A stretch of 64,000 nt of DNA from CAZSBB01 sp964605235 (GCA_964605235.1 CAZSBB010000001.1:124001-188000); one strand, 5' to 3'; positions 33,775 to 43,437 are shown, counted from the stretch's first letter. Numbers and translations: made by a program. Notes: generated by a model from the letters alone, not told the origin.

Positions 33775-36700
33775 ATGGCTGGATCATCGTGTCGTGGTGC
33801 GTCATGGTCGGGTTGGCTGGGCGTGCTGCTGGCGTTGTTGACGGTCGGCGGGAAATCACCGGCGCCGGTCCAGGCGGCAGACCTGCTGACCGCCCGCAGC
33901 GCGCCCATGCTGCGCTGGGAAAAAGGCGACCTGGCGCTCGCCCCGCGCGTGCTGGCGGACCGGTTCGTGTACCGCCCCACTGACGAAGCCGGCCAGATTT
34001 ATGTCATGCTGCCGACGCCGCCCCAGGGCGTTGCACTGTCCACCTGCCGCGCGGTGGTGGAACTGCGGACCGCCGCCGGCGAAACGCGCGCCAGCGTCAC
34101 CGTCGCGCTGACCGACAGCCCGAAGCTGCATGGGCAACTCGATGTGACCCAACTGCCGCCCGGCGCGTACGTGCTCGCCGCTCGTCTCGAGGGCGCGACA
34201 GGCGCGGCAATTGGCACGGTCGCGCCCCAGGCGGTGAGCATCGTCGCCGACGCGCAGTCGGCGGCGAACTGGCCCGGGGACCATCTGCCGTTGCAGTTGC
34301 CGGCGCAGCCGGATGTGTCCAGCGTGGTCTGGCCGACCCATGCGCCAGTGGCGTTGCCGGCGGGGCTGGTGAAATCGGTGGATGAGCTGACGCTGTACGA
34401 AGACGGCCAGCCGGCGCCGGCGGACATCCGCGCGGCGGGCGCCTGGTCCACTCATCCCGGGGCTTCGCTCAAATGGGTGCATGTGCACTTCCTGGCGCGC
34501 TATCGGCAAGGTCAACCGGCGCGTTATGAACTGCGGCGCGGGCGCGGGAAGCCGGCGCCGGCGCCCGGGTTTGCCCTGCGTTGCGTCGAAGAGGAAAAGA
34601 CCATCACCGTAGACACCGGCGCGGTGCGGTTTGTGCTGAGCAAGTCCGCGTTCGCCGGTCTGGAGCAGTTGTGGTACGACCCCACGGGCAAAGGCCGGTA
34701 TGACGCAGGCAAGCCTTTGCTCGCCGGGCCGGGCGGGCCGTACCTGGTGGATGGGCGCGCGATTCGGTTCGACAGCATCAATGGTTCGGACGTGACGGTG
34801 ACGGTGGAGGAACAGAGCCCGTTGCGGGTGGTGATCCGCGCGGAAGGCTGGTACGACAATGCGGAGCGGCGGGTCAAGCCGGTCTGTCGGTTTGTGACCC
34901 GGATGACCGCGTGGGCGGGGCAGCCGGTGGTGCGGGTGCAGCATCACACGATCCTGGGGGCGGACACCCGGTTGTTCCAGATCGCCGATCTGGGCTTTGC
35001 GTTCGCCGCGCCGCTGAGCGGGAGTTACGCGCTGGGTCTGGATGGTCAGCGGCGCGAGGGGGAGTTGCCGCCGCGCGGGCATCGGGTGTTTCTGCATCAG
35101 GACCGCTACGACCATGTGCGTCTGGTGGATACTTCGCCGGGCATCAACGACCCCAAAGCCCTGCTCGCCGAAGGCCAGCGCAGTGACGGCTGGTTCCAGC
35201 TCAAGCCCACGCCGGGGGCGAACAGCGCGGACGATCTGCTCAGCGAAGGCGCCGCCGACCGCGCGCCGTTGACCCTGCTGCTGCGCGACATCTGGCAGAA
35301 ATTTCCCAAGCAGGCGACGCTCCGCCGCGACGGCGCCACGCTGCACTTCTGGCCCAGCGACGGCCGGCGTTCCTTCAGCCTCGACGAAGAGCTGGCGCTG
35401 GGCAACATCTACAAATTCTGGTGCTGGCATCAGCATCAACTGCTGGACCTGACGCTGCCGCCGGACTACTTCGAGAAGCTCAAAAGTTACCCCGGCACGT
35501 TCGAGAACGTGCCCGAGCACGCGCTCAACGGCAACGCCAGCGGGGTGGCGATCGGCAACGACTTCATGCTGCTGGTCGGCTCCGATCTGGCGCTGGGCGA
35601 TCCCGCCGGATGGGCGAAGCTGTTTCAGGAAAACCCCACCGCCCTGCCGCCGGCGCGCTGGAACGCCGACAGCGGCGTCATGGGCGACATCGCCGCCGCC
35701 GACGATCCGAACTTCCAGTGGGTCGAGGAAGCCAACGAAAATGCGTTCCTCTCTTACACCCGCAGCGTGGAGCGCGGCAACGCCTATGGCATGTTCAACT
35801 ATGCCGACACCCACACCTACTGGATTCCCACGGAAAACCGCGCCGATCTGCACCGCGTCTGGCACAACTCGCACTATCACGAAGTGGGTAAAACCTGGCT
35901 GCTCTATTTCCGCAGCGGCAGCCGGAACCTGCTGCGCTGGGCGCGGCCGAGCACCGACCATTACATCAATGTCGACACCATCAACTACGCCGACCCCGAA
36001 GCCCGGCTCAAGTTCCACGCCCTGGGCGCCATGTACCACTGCAAGGGCCAGACCCACTGGGGCAGCGAGGGCTACGGCATGGAGCGCCGCGACACCCACG
36101 CCGGCTTGTGGGGCCACTGGGTTGACCCCGACGCCTCCCTGTGGGCGTGGTTGATCGACGCCAACGACCGCGCCCGCGACGTCTACCGCACCTGGCACCA
36201 GTCCATCCGCAACGCCGGCCTGCCGCTGCGCGGGACCCGCCGGGAGATCAACACCTCGCTGGCGATCGCCTGCACGCTCTATGAAGCCACGCTGGATCCC
36301 GACATCCTCCCGGCGATCCACGGCATGGGCCGCTCCCTGCGCGAAGACGAACCGCTGGAAAATCAGAACCCCGGCCCGATGTGGCATCCTCTCTGGGTCA
36401 ACCGCTATCTGCACCAGACCCGCGATCCCCAATACGACGACTTCCTGCGGGAACACGGCAGCAAAGTCGGCATCAAGGACACCTGGGTCGTCGCCCTGGC
36501 GGCACAGACCTATCAGCGGTTCGGCGAGCGGCAGACCCTGGTCAACCACTTTGACCGCCTGCTGGAGATGCCGCGGAATTTCTATCGTGACCCGGGCGAC
36601 AGCTACGACTGGTACGGCTGGGGCCCCGGCCCGCTGGGCAGCCGCTGGTTCTGGTTCGGCTGGCCCTACTACCTCAAAACGCTGCAGCAGGCGGGCATCA

Positions 36701-37416
36701 CGCAACTCGAACGCCAGGGTACGCCCAGCGGCGCTTACCCGTTCTCGCCCAGTCGGCCCACGCCGCTCACTTCACCGGCGGGCTTGACGGTCTATCTGCT
36801 CCAGACCCGTGATGAGCCGCTGAAGCTGGATTTCACCGCCCGTTCCTTCGGCGGCGATCTGCACATGACCTCCATGGTGGTCTACGCGCCCAGCGGCAAG
36901 CAACTGCAGCATGAGCCGCGCCTGGGCAAAGGCGGCTCCAGCGCCAGGGTGGAGATGGAATTGCCCGCCGACGGCGAAACCGGGCTGTACCGCGTGGAGT
37001 TTCGCGCCCATGAAGCGGGCATTCTCGGGCCCATCAGCAATGCTCCGCATGAAGCCACGCAGGCGGACCCCGGCCGGGCATACCGCACCATGCGGGTCTA
37101 CAGCCATGTCGAAGCACGTCCCGCCGGCGCGCCCTTGACGGTGCGCATCCTCAGCGGCAGCGACCGGTTCCCCTGTTCCTATCGCGTGCTCGACGCCAAC
37201 GGACAGGTCATCAGCGCGGACTCACTGTTCCTGGCGCGACAGCGCAAGGAAGTGCAACTCGCGCCGGACCCGGCGACCCATCCGCAGCCATGGTTGATCG
37301 ACATCGTCGGCCTGGCGAGCGTGACCTACGGCGGTGAAGGGGTCAAAGCGGTGTTGATCGCGCCGGAATTGGAAAGCCTGCAAGCCGTCCGGGCCGCACT
37401 GCCCGCCCAGCCGTAG
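33775..37416 (+). CDS. Large secreted exo-rhamnogalacturonan-lyase-like (PcRGLX/YetA-like) protein
   Basis: The 1213-residue product begins with a signal peptide (SGWLGVLLALLTVGG to VQAAD, about 37 residues). The middle region has features of the PcRGLX/YetA-like group: an initial beta domain, a super-beta-sandwich with FVTRMTAWAGQPVVRVQH near residues 375-395, then an (alpha/alpha) barrel. The C-terminal ~220 residues form one or two beta domains. TCAAGGAG precedes the ATG at 33775; the open frame continues upstream to 33601 without protein-like sequence. It probably attacks pectin-like or rhamnose/uronic acid glycans outside the cytoplasm. Family assignment is from recalled patterns and moderate in confidence. 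Confidence 0.55.
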   Translation: MAGSSCRGASWSGWLGVLLALLTVGGKSPAPVQAADLLTARSAPMLRWEKGDLALAPRVLADRFVYRPTDEAGQIYVMLPTPPQGVALSTCRAVVELRTAAGETRASVTVALTDSPKLHGQLDVTQLPPGAYVLAARLEGATGAAIGTVAPQAVSIVADAQSAANWPGDHLPLQLPAQPDVSSVVWPTHAPVALPAGLVKSVDELTLYEDGQPAPADIRAAGAWSTHPGASLKWVHVHFLARYRQGQPARYELRRGRGKPAPAPGFALRCVEEEKTITVDTGAVRFVLSKSAFAGLEQLWYDPTGKGRYDAGKPLLAGPGGPYLVDGRAIRFDSINGSDVTVTVEEQSPLRVVIRAEGWYDNAERRVKPVCRFVTRMTAWAGQPVVRVQHHTILGADTRLFQIADLGFAFAAPLSGSYALGLDGQRREGELPPRGHRVFLHQDRYDHVRLVDTSPGINDPKALLAEGQRSDGWFQLKPTPGANSADDLLSEGAADRAPLTLLLRDIWQKFPKQATLRRDGATLHFWPSDGRRSFSLDEELALGNIYKFWCWHQHQLLDLTLPPDYFEKLKSYPGTFENVPEHALNGNASGVAIGNDFMLLVGSDLALGDPAGWAKLFQENPTALPPARWNADSGVMGDIAAADDPNFQWVEEANENAFLSYTRSVERGNAYGMFNYADTHTYWIPTENRADLHRVWHNSHYHEVGKTWLLYFRSGSRNLLRWARPSTDHYINVDTINYADPEARLKFHALGAMYHCKGQTHWGSEGYGMERRDTHAGLWGHWVDPDASLWAWLIDANDRARDVYRTWHQSIRNAGLPLRGTRREINTSLAIACTLYEATLDPDILPAIHGMGRSLREDEPLENQNPGPMWHPLWVNRYLHQTRDPQYDDFLREHGSKVGIKDTWVVALAAQTYQRFGERQTLVNHFDRLLEMPRNFYRDPGDSYDWYGWGPGPLGSRWFWFGWPYYLKTLQQAGITQLERQGTPSGAYPFSPSRPTPLTSPAGLTVYLLQTRDEPLKLDFTARSFGGDLHMTSMVVYAPSGKQLQHEPRLGKGGSSARVEMELPADGETGLYRVEFRAHEAGILGPISNAPHEATQADPGRAYRTMRVYSHVEARPAGAPLTVRILSGSDRFPCSYRVLDANGQVISADSLFLARQRKEVQLAPDPATHPQPWLIDIVGLASVTYGGEGVKAVLIAPELESLQAVRAALPAQP

Positions 37417-37588
37417 GGCTTTCATCGACACGGCTCTTGCGGTCGCCTCGCCGGTCAATCCTGCAGTTCGCACGCGCCGGTGTCCCGGTGCAGAAATGCC
37501 GGGATGATCCGCCGCGTGCCGCCGGCGTGGCGGACCTCGGGCTCAGTCCTGAGGAGAAGTCGAACTGCTCGGCAGTGGGTGGACGAGA

Positions 37589-38101
37589 TTATGCCGGCGA
37601 GTTGGCGCAGCCCGCGCGGGCGGCGGCGTCATCCACCAGCGTGCTCTGCGCTTTGATCAGCCGAAGTTCCGCCAGGGCGCACACGGCATTGATCACGATC
37701 GCCAGCGCCGCGATCACGAGGTGCACTTCACCGCTGAACCAGGGACGTACCGTCGGATCGGCGGCTGCCCCGGCGAACATGGCGAGCATCACACTGCCCA
37801 CCGCCGCCATCATCAACGGAAAGACGCGCGACTTGCGCCGCAGCGGCGCGGCGACATAGGTCGCCACATCCAAGCCCACTTTCGCGGCGGCGGCTTCCAG
37901 CCAACGGGTGGTCGCCATGAAGTACATGTACGTGCCGATGTGCGTCACCAGCGCCATCATGCCCGCGCCCAGCGCCATGCCAATGTGATAGGCGTACAAC
38001 CCCGTCGGTCGGCCATCCACCACGGCGAACAATCCCAAACCGAACACCGAGCACAACAGCAGCAGATTGGCGATGGTCATGCCGAGGAAAAGCGGAAGCA
38101 T
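37589..38101 (-). CDS. Hypothetical four-helix membrane protein
   Basis: The 170-residue product has four hydrophobic helices (about 1-25, 34-62, 93-115, 123-148) and charged loops. I do not recognise the family; the pairing of histidines (YHIGMALG and THIGTYMYF) could bind heme or a metal, but this is speculative. I chose the ATG at 38101, where the first helix begins (MLPLFLGMTI). It stands alone and convergent to the large secreted protein gene. Confidence 0.5.
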   Translation of the reverse strand: MLPLFLGMTIANLLLLCSVFGLGLFAVVDGRPTGLYAYHIGMALGAGMMALVTHIGTYMYFMATTRWLEAAAAKVGLDVATYVAAPLRRKSRVFPLMMAAVGSVMLAMFAGAAADPTVRPWFSGEVHLVIAALAIVINAVCALAELRLIKAQSTLVDDAAARAGCANSPA

Positions 38102-38320
38102 GCCGGAATTGTAGCGATTTGCCCTGCGCCAAGGAGAAGCTGACGCACCCATCTCGTCAACTCAACAGAGCCAGCGCCTCTGGCCCGGCGGCAACAACGC
38201 CTGCGCGTGAGCAACGGGTAGCAGCACAACCGCAGGAGAATGACGCCCGAAAAGCAGCAATTCCTCTCCGCCGGTTGGTGGTGGCGCACCTGTCGTCATG
38301 GCGACCCTGTGATCCACACT

Positions 38321-38377
38321 TCCGGGGGGTTCAGGGGGTTCAGGGGGTTCCGGCGCTTCCGGGGCTTCCGGGGGGGG
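38321..38377 (+). repeat. G-run tandem tract (quadruplex-prone)
   Basis: Repeating GGGGGGTTC-A units give at least six runs of four to seven G within 57 bases, next to the 294-bp element copy 2. Similar G or C runs flank repeats at 17701 and 63809. Confidence 0.7.
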
Positions 38378-38384
38378 TGATGAT

Positions 38385-38676
38385 TTCGACACCGACAGGG
38401 GTCGTGGAAAGTAGCCACGGGTGGAGCGCAGCGAAACCCGTGGTTGACGAGCGCGCTTGATTCCGATCCGTCCCGAAGGGACGGCGGAAGCTTCCTTCAC
38501 CCCTGCCGGGGTGAGTTGTTTCCATCACGCTTTTTCCCACGAGTTCCGCTGCGCTCCACTCGTGGCTACTTGCCTGCGCCCCCTTCAGGGGCCAAGACCA
38601 TGCACTGCCAACAGGTGGGCAACAGCAAGCCCTGACGCTCGGTGCTCCGTCAGCACGGGTTGATCATCCATCTGCG
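38385..38676. repeat. 294-bp interspersed element, copy 2
   Basis: Bases match the copy at 5705-5998 over nearly the whole length, including GTAGCCACGGGTGGAGCGCA and GAGTTCCGCTGCGCTCCACT. The differences are mostly single bases plus small indels, so the copies are recent in origin or under homogenisation. No open frame within has a ribosome site. Confidence 0.85.
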
Positions 38677-38874
38677 GTTGTCCTGCCCGCAGGGGGCGTC
38701 GCACCGCCATCTGCAAATATTAAATAAATTGTTTATTCACATAGTATTACAGTACATTGCATGAATATCAAAAATCGGATATGTTTATACTTTTATCTGC
38801 TTGTGGCCCGCGCCGCCATGCGTGATGCAACCACCTTCTGGGCACAGCACGATTATTTCTGAAACGGTAGTTCG
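38677..38874 (+). promoter_or_regulatory. A/T-rich leader of the SulP transporter gene
   Basis: Bases 38715-38800 are strongly A/T-rich (TATTAAATAAATTGTTTATT, TTTATACTTTTATC), unlike the rest of the window, and probably hold the promoter of the SulP gene. I cannot select a single -35/-10 pair with confidence. Confidence 0.45.
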
Positions 38875-40674
38875 ATGTCGATCTGCATCAAACACTACAC
38901 ACCGGATTTATTCCTGAGTCTGCGTGAGGGCTACACCCGACGACGGTTGTTGGGCGATGTGACCGGCGGCCTGACCGTGGCGATCATTGCGTTGCCGTTG
39001 GCGATGGCGATGGGGATTGCCAGCATCCCGCAAGCGGTCGCCGAGCAGATGCAGCAGGTTCACCCCTGGCTGACACCGCCGGCGATGGGGCTGTTCACGG
39101 CCGTCATCGCAGGTTTTCTGATCTCGGGGCTGGGCGGGTCACGGGTGCAGATCGGCGGACCGACCGCGGCGTACATCCCGATTGTTTACGGCATCGCGGC
39201 GGCGCATGGCCACGAGGGGTTGATCACCGCGACGGCGATGGCGGGCGTCATTCTGGTGTGCCTGGGGCTGTTTCGGTTTGGCCAATTAGTCAAGTACATC
39301 CCGTATCCGGTGACAACCGGATTTACCTCGGGCATCGCGGTGACCATTATCGTCTCGCAGATCAAGGATTTCTTCGGTATGCGCCTGGTCACTGCGGACG
39401 GCAGTCCCGCGTCCCTGCCCGCCGAGTTCATCCCGAAGCTCCAGTTGCTGTATGCGAACCTGCCCACGATCAGTCCGCATGCGGCAGGTGTGGGGTGCGC
39501 CAGCCTGCTGGTGCTGATCGTGTTGCGACGGTTGATGCCTCGGCTGCCGGGCGCGATCGTGGCGGTGGTGCTCAGCGCCGTGGTCGTGCAGGCGCTGGGG
39601 TGGTCGAGCCTGGGGATCGCGGAGGACGGAGCACCGGCCACGCCTCTGGTGGAAACCATTGGCACCCGTTTCGGGGGAATCCCGGATCGGCTCCCCACGC
39701 CCCGCCTGCCCATGTTCTCCTTTGAGCTGATGCGTGACCTGCTTCCCGCAGCCATGACCATTGCCGTGCTGGGCGCGATCGAAAGCCTGCTGTCGGCGGT
39801 GGTGGCGGATGGCCTGACCGGTGGCCGGCACCGCTCGGATCAGGAACTGGTGGGACAGGGACTGGCGAACATCGGCAGTGCTTTGTGTCTGGGGTTGCCC
39901 GCCACCGGCGCGATCGCGCGGACTGCCGCGAACATCAAGAACGGTGGGACCACGCCGGTGGCGGGCATCATCCATGCCGCCATCATTCTGGGCTTCATGC
40001 TCGCCTTGTCGCCGCTGGCCAAGACCATCCCGCTGCCGGCGCTGGCGGCGGTGCTGATCATGGTCGCGTGGAACATCTGCGAAATCGACCACTTCCGCAC
40101 CTTGCTGCGCGCGCCCAAACCCGATGTCCTCACCCTGCTGACCACGTTTGGCTTGACCGTATTTACCGACCTGGTCCTGGGAGTCGGGGTCGGCATGGTC
40201 ATGGCGTCGTTCCTGTTCATGCGGCGCATGGCCGAGACCTCGACGATTGTGGGCATCCGCAATGGCCCGGCGCAAGACCAGGAACCGCAAACGCCGGACC
40301 CCAAAGACCCTGTCGTCTTGTCGGACGTCATCGTGCCCGAGGGCGTTGAGATCTATGAAATCAATGGGCCGTTCTTCTTCGGGGTCGCGGATCGACTCAA
40401 CGACATCCTCCACCAGTTGGAATTGCCGCCCCGGGTTTTCATCCTCCGCATGCGTTATGTGCCGCACATCGACGCCACCGCGATGCACGCACTCGATGAG
40501 TTCATCCAGAAATGTCGCCGGCAGCACACCACACTGCTCCTGGGCGGGGTGCATGTACAGCCGCTTTTCGAGATCACGCGCAGCGGCCTGTTGAACAAGG
40601 TCGGCAAGGACTGCGTCTTCGACAACCTGACCGATGCACTGTCCAAAGCCAGACAAATCATTGCAGCGCGCTGA
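38875..40674 (+). CDS. SulP-family anion transporter with STAS domain
   Basis: The 599-residue inner-membrane protein imports sulfate, bicarbonate or another anion. The N-terminal part has a SulP signature region (DVTGGLTVAIIALPLAMAMG, GGSRVQIGGPTAAYIPIV) and a 14-helix UraA-like fold to about residue 440. A cytoplasmic STAS domain follows at about 470-599 (EIYEINGPFFFGVADRLN, RYVPHIDATAMHALDEF). The A/T-rich leader and the position beside a repeat element hint at an acquired gene. With no sulfate assimilation genes nearby, sulfate is only one option; BicA-like bicarbonate uptake is another. Confidence 0.9.
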   Translation: MSICIKHYTPDLFLSLREGYTRRRLLGDVTGGLTVAIIALPLAMAMGIASIPQAVAEQMQQVHPWLTPPAMGLFTAVIAGFLISGLGGSRVQIGGPTAAYIPIVYGIAAAHGHEGLITATAMAGVILVCLGLFRFGQLVKYIPYPVTTGFTSGIAVTIIVSQIKDFFGMRLVTADGSPASLPAEFIPKLQLLYANLPTISPHAAGVGCASLLVLIVLRRLMPRLPGAIVAVVLSAVVVQALGWSSLGIAEDGAPATPLVETIGTRFGGIPDRLPTPRLPMFSFELMRDLLPAAMTIAVLGAIESLLSAVVADGLTGGRHRSDQELVGQGLANIGSALCLGLPATGAIARTAANIKNGGTTPVAGIIHAAIILGFMLALSPLAKTIPLPALAAVLIMVAWNICEIDHFRTLLRAPKPDVLTLLTTFGLTVFTDLVLGVGVGMVMASFLFMRRMAETSTIVGIRNGPAQDQEPQTPDPKDPVVLSDVIVPEGVEIYEINGPFFFGVADRLNDILHQLELPPRVFILRMRYVPHIDATAMHALDEFIQKCRRQHTTLLLGGVHVQPLFEITRSGLLNKVGKDCVFDNLTDALSKARQIIAAR

Positions 40675-40812
40675 GCCTTCCCCGGCAGCGCCCCGTTAGG
40701 GCGGAAACCGCGCAGGTCGCACGACGGTTGGCGTGGAATCGACCGGCGCCAACGGCTGCCCGGAATCGTGTGGCCATGACGTATTGCCAGCGAATCCTGC
40801 GAACGAACGGAG

Positions 40813-41883
40813 CTACTGGACATGATCCAGCGCGCTGTCTTGCCGATCGTCTCCCCCGCCGGCTGCCAGAAACCGCCAACTGACCCACTGCGCCACCGTC
40901 AGCACCACGCCAAACCCGAACGCGCATTCCACCCACGGCACATTCGCCGGCAGGTTCAGCACCCGCGGGTCGATCAGCAGCGCACAGGCGAACGCCACCA
41001 CGGGCATCACGCTCAGCCAGCCCGGGCTTAACCCATTGATCGCCGCCAAGCCTGCGGTCATGGGCAGCACCATGCCCAGCGCCAACCCCGCCGACCAGCC
41101 GCGCGATGCGCCCACGCCGACCGCGAACAGCAACCACACTGGCACGATCCAATGAAACCGCTGTGGCAACAGGTCCGCTTTGCCCGCCAGCCGCGCGCCT
41201 TCCCGATGGCTCAGCCACCTTTGCGCACTGACCAGCAGCATCAGCATCACCACATAATGGAACTGCGGCGAGCTGCCCTGCCCCGGCGCGGACAGCCACG
41301 GCTGATTCACCAGCGGCAGCGCCAACACCGCCGCCGCCGAGGGCAACCACGCCGCCAGCGTCAAGAGCAAGGCGAAAGTGTCGAACGTCAGCCGGCGCAC
41401 CCGCAAGCCCAGCAACCCCTGCCAGAGCACCGGCCAACCGCACGCAATCATCACCCAGCCGCTGAGCAGCAATTCGAGCAACCACGGAAACACATAGCTG
41501 CGCGGATCATCCGAACCCCCCGCCAGCCAGGGGCCAAAGTAATGCAGCGCCAGCGCGGGCAAACCATACACCAGCCCCGTCGCAAGTCGGCATTTGTATT
41601 CGTACGCCACCTTCGCCCGCAAAGTCGGCAGATCATTGGCGGCCACAAACCCACTGCCCACGCGGTCGCGCAACTCCAGCGCGAAATGCCGCGCCAACGC
41701 CGCCGCCTCGTCCACCTGCGTTTCCGTCAGCTCCGCATCCGGCTCATTGCCGTTGGCGAGCGCCGCTGACTGTCCCGCCAGGTCGATCTGGTTGTGCAAC
41801 CCAGCAGCCGCCCAGGCGCGCGACAACCCGCGCGCGTCGGCGTGACTCTGCAAACCATCCAGTATGACGTGCGTCTGTCGCAT
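40813..41883 (-). CDS. P1B-ATPase-like membrane protein lacking catalytic domains
   Basis: The 356-residue product follows the helix order of a P1B heavy-metal ATPase but has lost the soluble domains. Residues 1-50 look like an HMA domain without the CxxC. Hydrophobic segments with ATPase-like phrases follow: GWPVLWQGLLGLRVRRLTFDT (usual N-M-D-x-L region), HYVVMLMLLVSAQRWLSHREG, WIVPVWLLFAVGVGASRGW and LALGMVLPMTAGLAA, where the CPC-x-L-G-L-A-x-P metal site should be. The actuator, DKTGT phosphorylation site and nucleotide domain are absent: fewer than 30 residues separate the pieces. It follows lptG on the same strand, 79 bases away. Function unknown; homology is my reading and needs profile support. 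Confidence 0.5.
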   Translation of the reverse strand: MRQTHVILDGLQSHADARGLSRAWAAAGLHNQIDLAGQSAALANGNEPDAELTETQVDEAAALARHFALELRDRVGSGFVAANDLPTLRAKVAYEYKCRLATGLVYGLPALALHYFGPWLAGGSDDPRSYVFPWLLELLLSGWVMIACGWPVLWQGLLGLRVRRLTFDTFALLLTLAAWLPSAAAVLALPLVNQPWLSAPGQGSSPQFHYVVMLMLLVSAQRWLSHREGARLAGKADLLPQRFHWIVPVWLLFAVGVGASRGWSAGLALGMVLPMTAGLAAINGLSPGWLSVMPVVAFACALLIDPRVLNLPANVPWVECAFGFGVVLTVAQWVSWRFLAAGGGDDRQDSALDHVQ

Positions 41884-41962
41884 GGGTAAGCAATGGTGAA
41901 TCAGCGCGCCGGGCAGAATTGCGGCGAAATACCGCACCGGAATGGCGCAGCGCCCCGCATCG

Positions 41963-43249
41963 TCACGTCTTGACCGTCTGCAGCAAAAACGCGCTCACCG
42001 GCAGATACAGCACCACTGGCAGCCACGCCGAGGCGACCGGGTTCAGGTCGGCCGGGCTCATCTGCTGCATCACCAGGCCGCTGGACCACGCCCCGATGCA
42101 GATGCCTGCCGCCTTGATCGACTGGATCAGGAAATTGCTGGTCAGGCGATTGATGAAGAACGGCAGCCCCATCGCCAGCACCAGCAGGTTCATCACCAGC
42201 AGGCTCAAACGCCCATGCATGATCTGGCGCAGCTCCGCGCCATCCACGCGCGGATGCGCAAGCAATTCCTGCAACTGCGTGATGCTCAGCAGGCGCACGA
42301 AGATTGCCGCCCGGCGGGTCATCAGCAGCGTGGGCGTCAGGTCGGTGACGAAATACGTTTCTTCCTGACGCTGCTGGGCGACGCTCAGCCCGCCCGAGTC
42401 TTCCACGGTGGGTCGATGCACCACGTAGCCGCCGGCGAGCGTCCAGCGTGCGTTGGCGTCGTCCCACACCGCCTGCTCGGCGGTCACGCGGCTGATGATT
42501 CTGCCCTGCAGATCCCGTTTGAGAATCACCACGTCCGTCAGCACCGCGATGTCTTCATTCTCGCCGCGAAAACGGAAGTCCGACGCGCTGACCAGATTCC
42601 CCTGGCCATCGGGGGCGAACATCACCGGCTCATGGCGGACGTACATGCGCTTCAGGTCGCTCTTGGACCGCGCCAGCTTGGCGGCCAGTTGGGGGATGAG
42701 CAGTTCCTGGTTGAGGATGGTCAGGCCGTTGAGCAATGCCCCGATGATCAGCACCGGCATGGCGACGCGGTACATGCTGATGCCGCTGGACACCATGGCG
42801 ACGATCTCACCCGAGCGCGCCAGATGGGCGAAGGTGAAGCCCACCGCCCCCACCACCAGCAAGCCGGCGAAGTAGGTGTACAGCAGCAGCATGACCGGGC
42901 CGTTGAAGTCGATGATCGCCCAGATGGTGCGCACGATCTGGGCGTAAGTGCCTGGTTTGAGTGCTTCATGCAGAGCCGCGGCGCGCTCGGGGCTCAGCGC
43001 CAGGGCCTCCGCCAACTGGCTGGCGCCCACGCCGCGCAGCGCCAGAGGTTCCAGCGCGTCATACGGCACGCCGTATTCCCGCGCGGCATCAGGGACCAGG
43101 GCGCGCACCGCCTGCACCTGCCCGCCCTTGACGAATTCGTCGAGGTCGATGATGACATCGCCGACGATGTACAGCGCCACGAACACCGCGCCAAGGATGG
43201 CGAAGTTGAGCACGAACTGCCGGGCGATGTAGCGATCAAGAATGTTCAT
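41963..43249 (-). CDS. lptG: LptF/LptG-family LPS export permease (second copy)
   Basis: This 428-residue inner-membrane protein belongs to the YjgP/YjgQ family, which with LptB and LptC extracts lipopolysaccharide from the inner membrane. It begins MNILDRYIARQFVLNF, the typical amphipathic start, with three N-terminal helices, a periplasmic beta-jellyroll at about 150-290 and three C-terminal helices. The first helices carry GEIVAMVSSGISMYRV, typical for the family. The ATG at 43249 starts the conserved region; upstream in-frame sequence to 43345 comes from a repeat. It pairs with the gene at 43438, separated by a CACAGAG element. Which is LptF and which LptG is a guess. Confidence 0.85.
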   Translation of the reverse strand: MNILDRYIARQFVLNFAILGAVFVALYIVGDVIIDLDEFVKGGQVQAVRALVPDAAREYGVPYDALEPLALRGVGASQLAEALALSPERAAALHEALKPGTYAQIVRTIWAIIDFNGPVMLLLYTYFAGLLVVGAVGFTFAHLARSGEIVAMVSSGISMYRVAMPVLIIGALLNGLTILNQELLIPQLAAKLARSKSDLKRMYVRHEPVMFAPDGQGNLVSASDFRFRGENEDIAVLTDVVILKRDLQGRIISRVTAEQAVWDDANARWTLAGGYVVHRPTVEDSGGLSVAQQRQEETYFVTDLTPTLLMTRRAAIFVRLLSITQLQELLAHPRVDGAELRQIMHGRLSLLVMNLLVLAMGLPFFINRLTSNFLIQSIKAAGICIGAWSSGLVMQQMSPADLNPVASAWLPVVLYLPVSAFLLQTVKT

Positions 43250-43310
43250 CGAGCGTGCTTGGTGGGGGTGAAGTTCCGGGTGACGGTGCAACGATCGTAA
43301 AAAAGTGAAA

Positions 43311-43421
43311 CCACCGAGCCACAGAGAACACCGAGTGATGCTCACCGAGAATTGCCGGGGAATCAGGGGCGATCCATGTTCTCATGCTTCTACTCTGTGC
43401 CCTCTGTGTCTCTGTGGTGAG
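43311..43421. repeat. CACAGAG element, copy 4 (between lptF and lptG)
   Basis: Left end CACCGAGCCACAGAGAACAC and right end CCTCTGTGTCTCTGTGGTG. It lies inside a probable operon, so it should be transcribed and may fold into a hairpin that adjusts lptG expression. Confidence 0.88.
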
Positions 43422-43437
43422 TGTCTGCCGTGATTCG

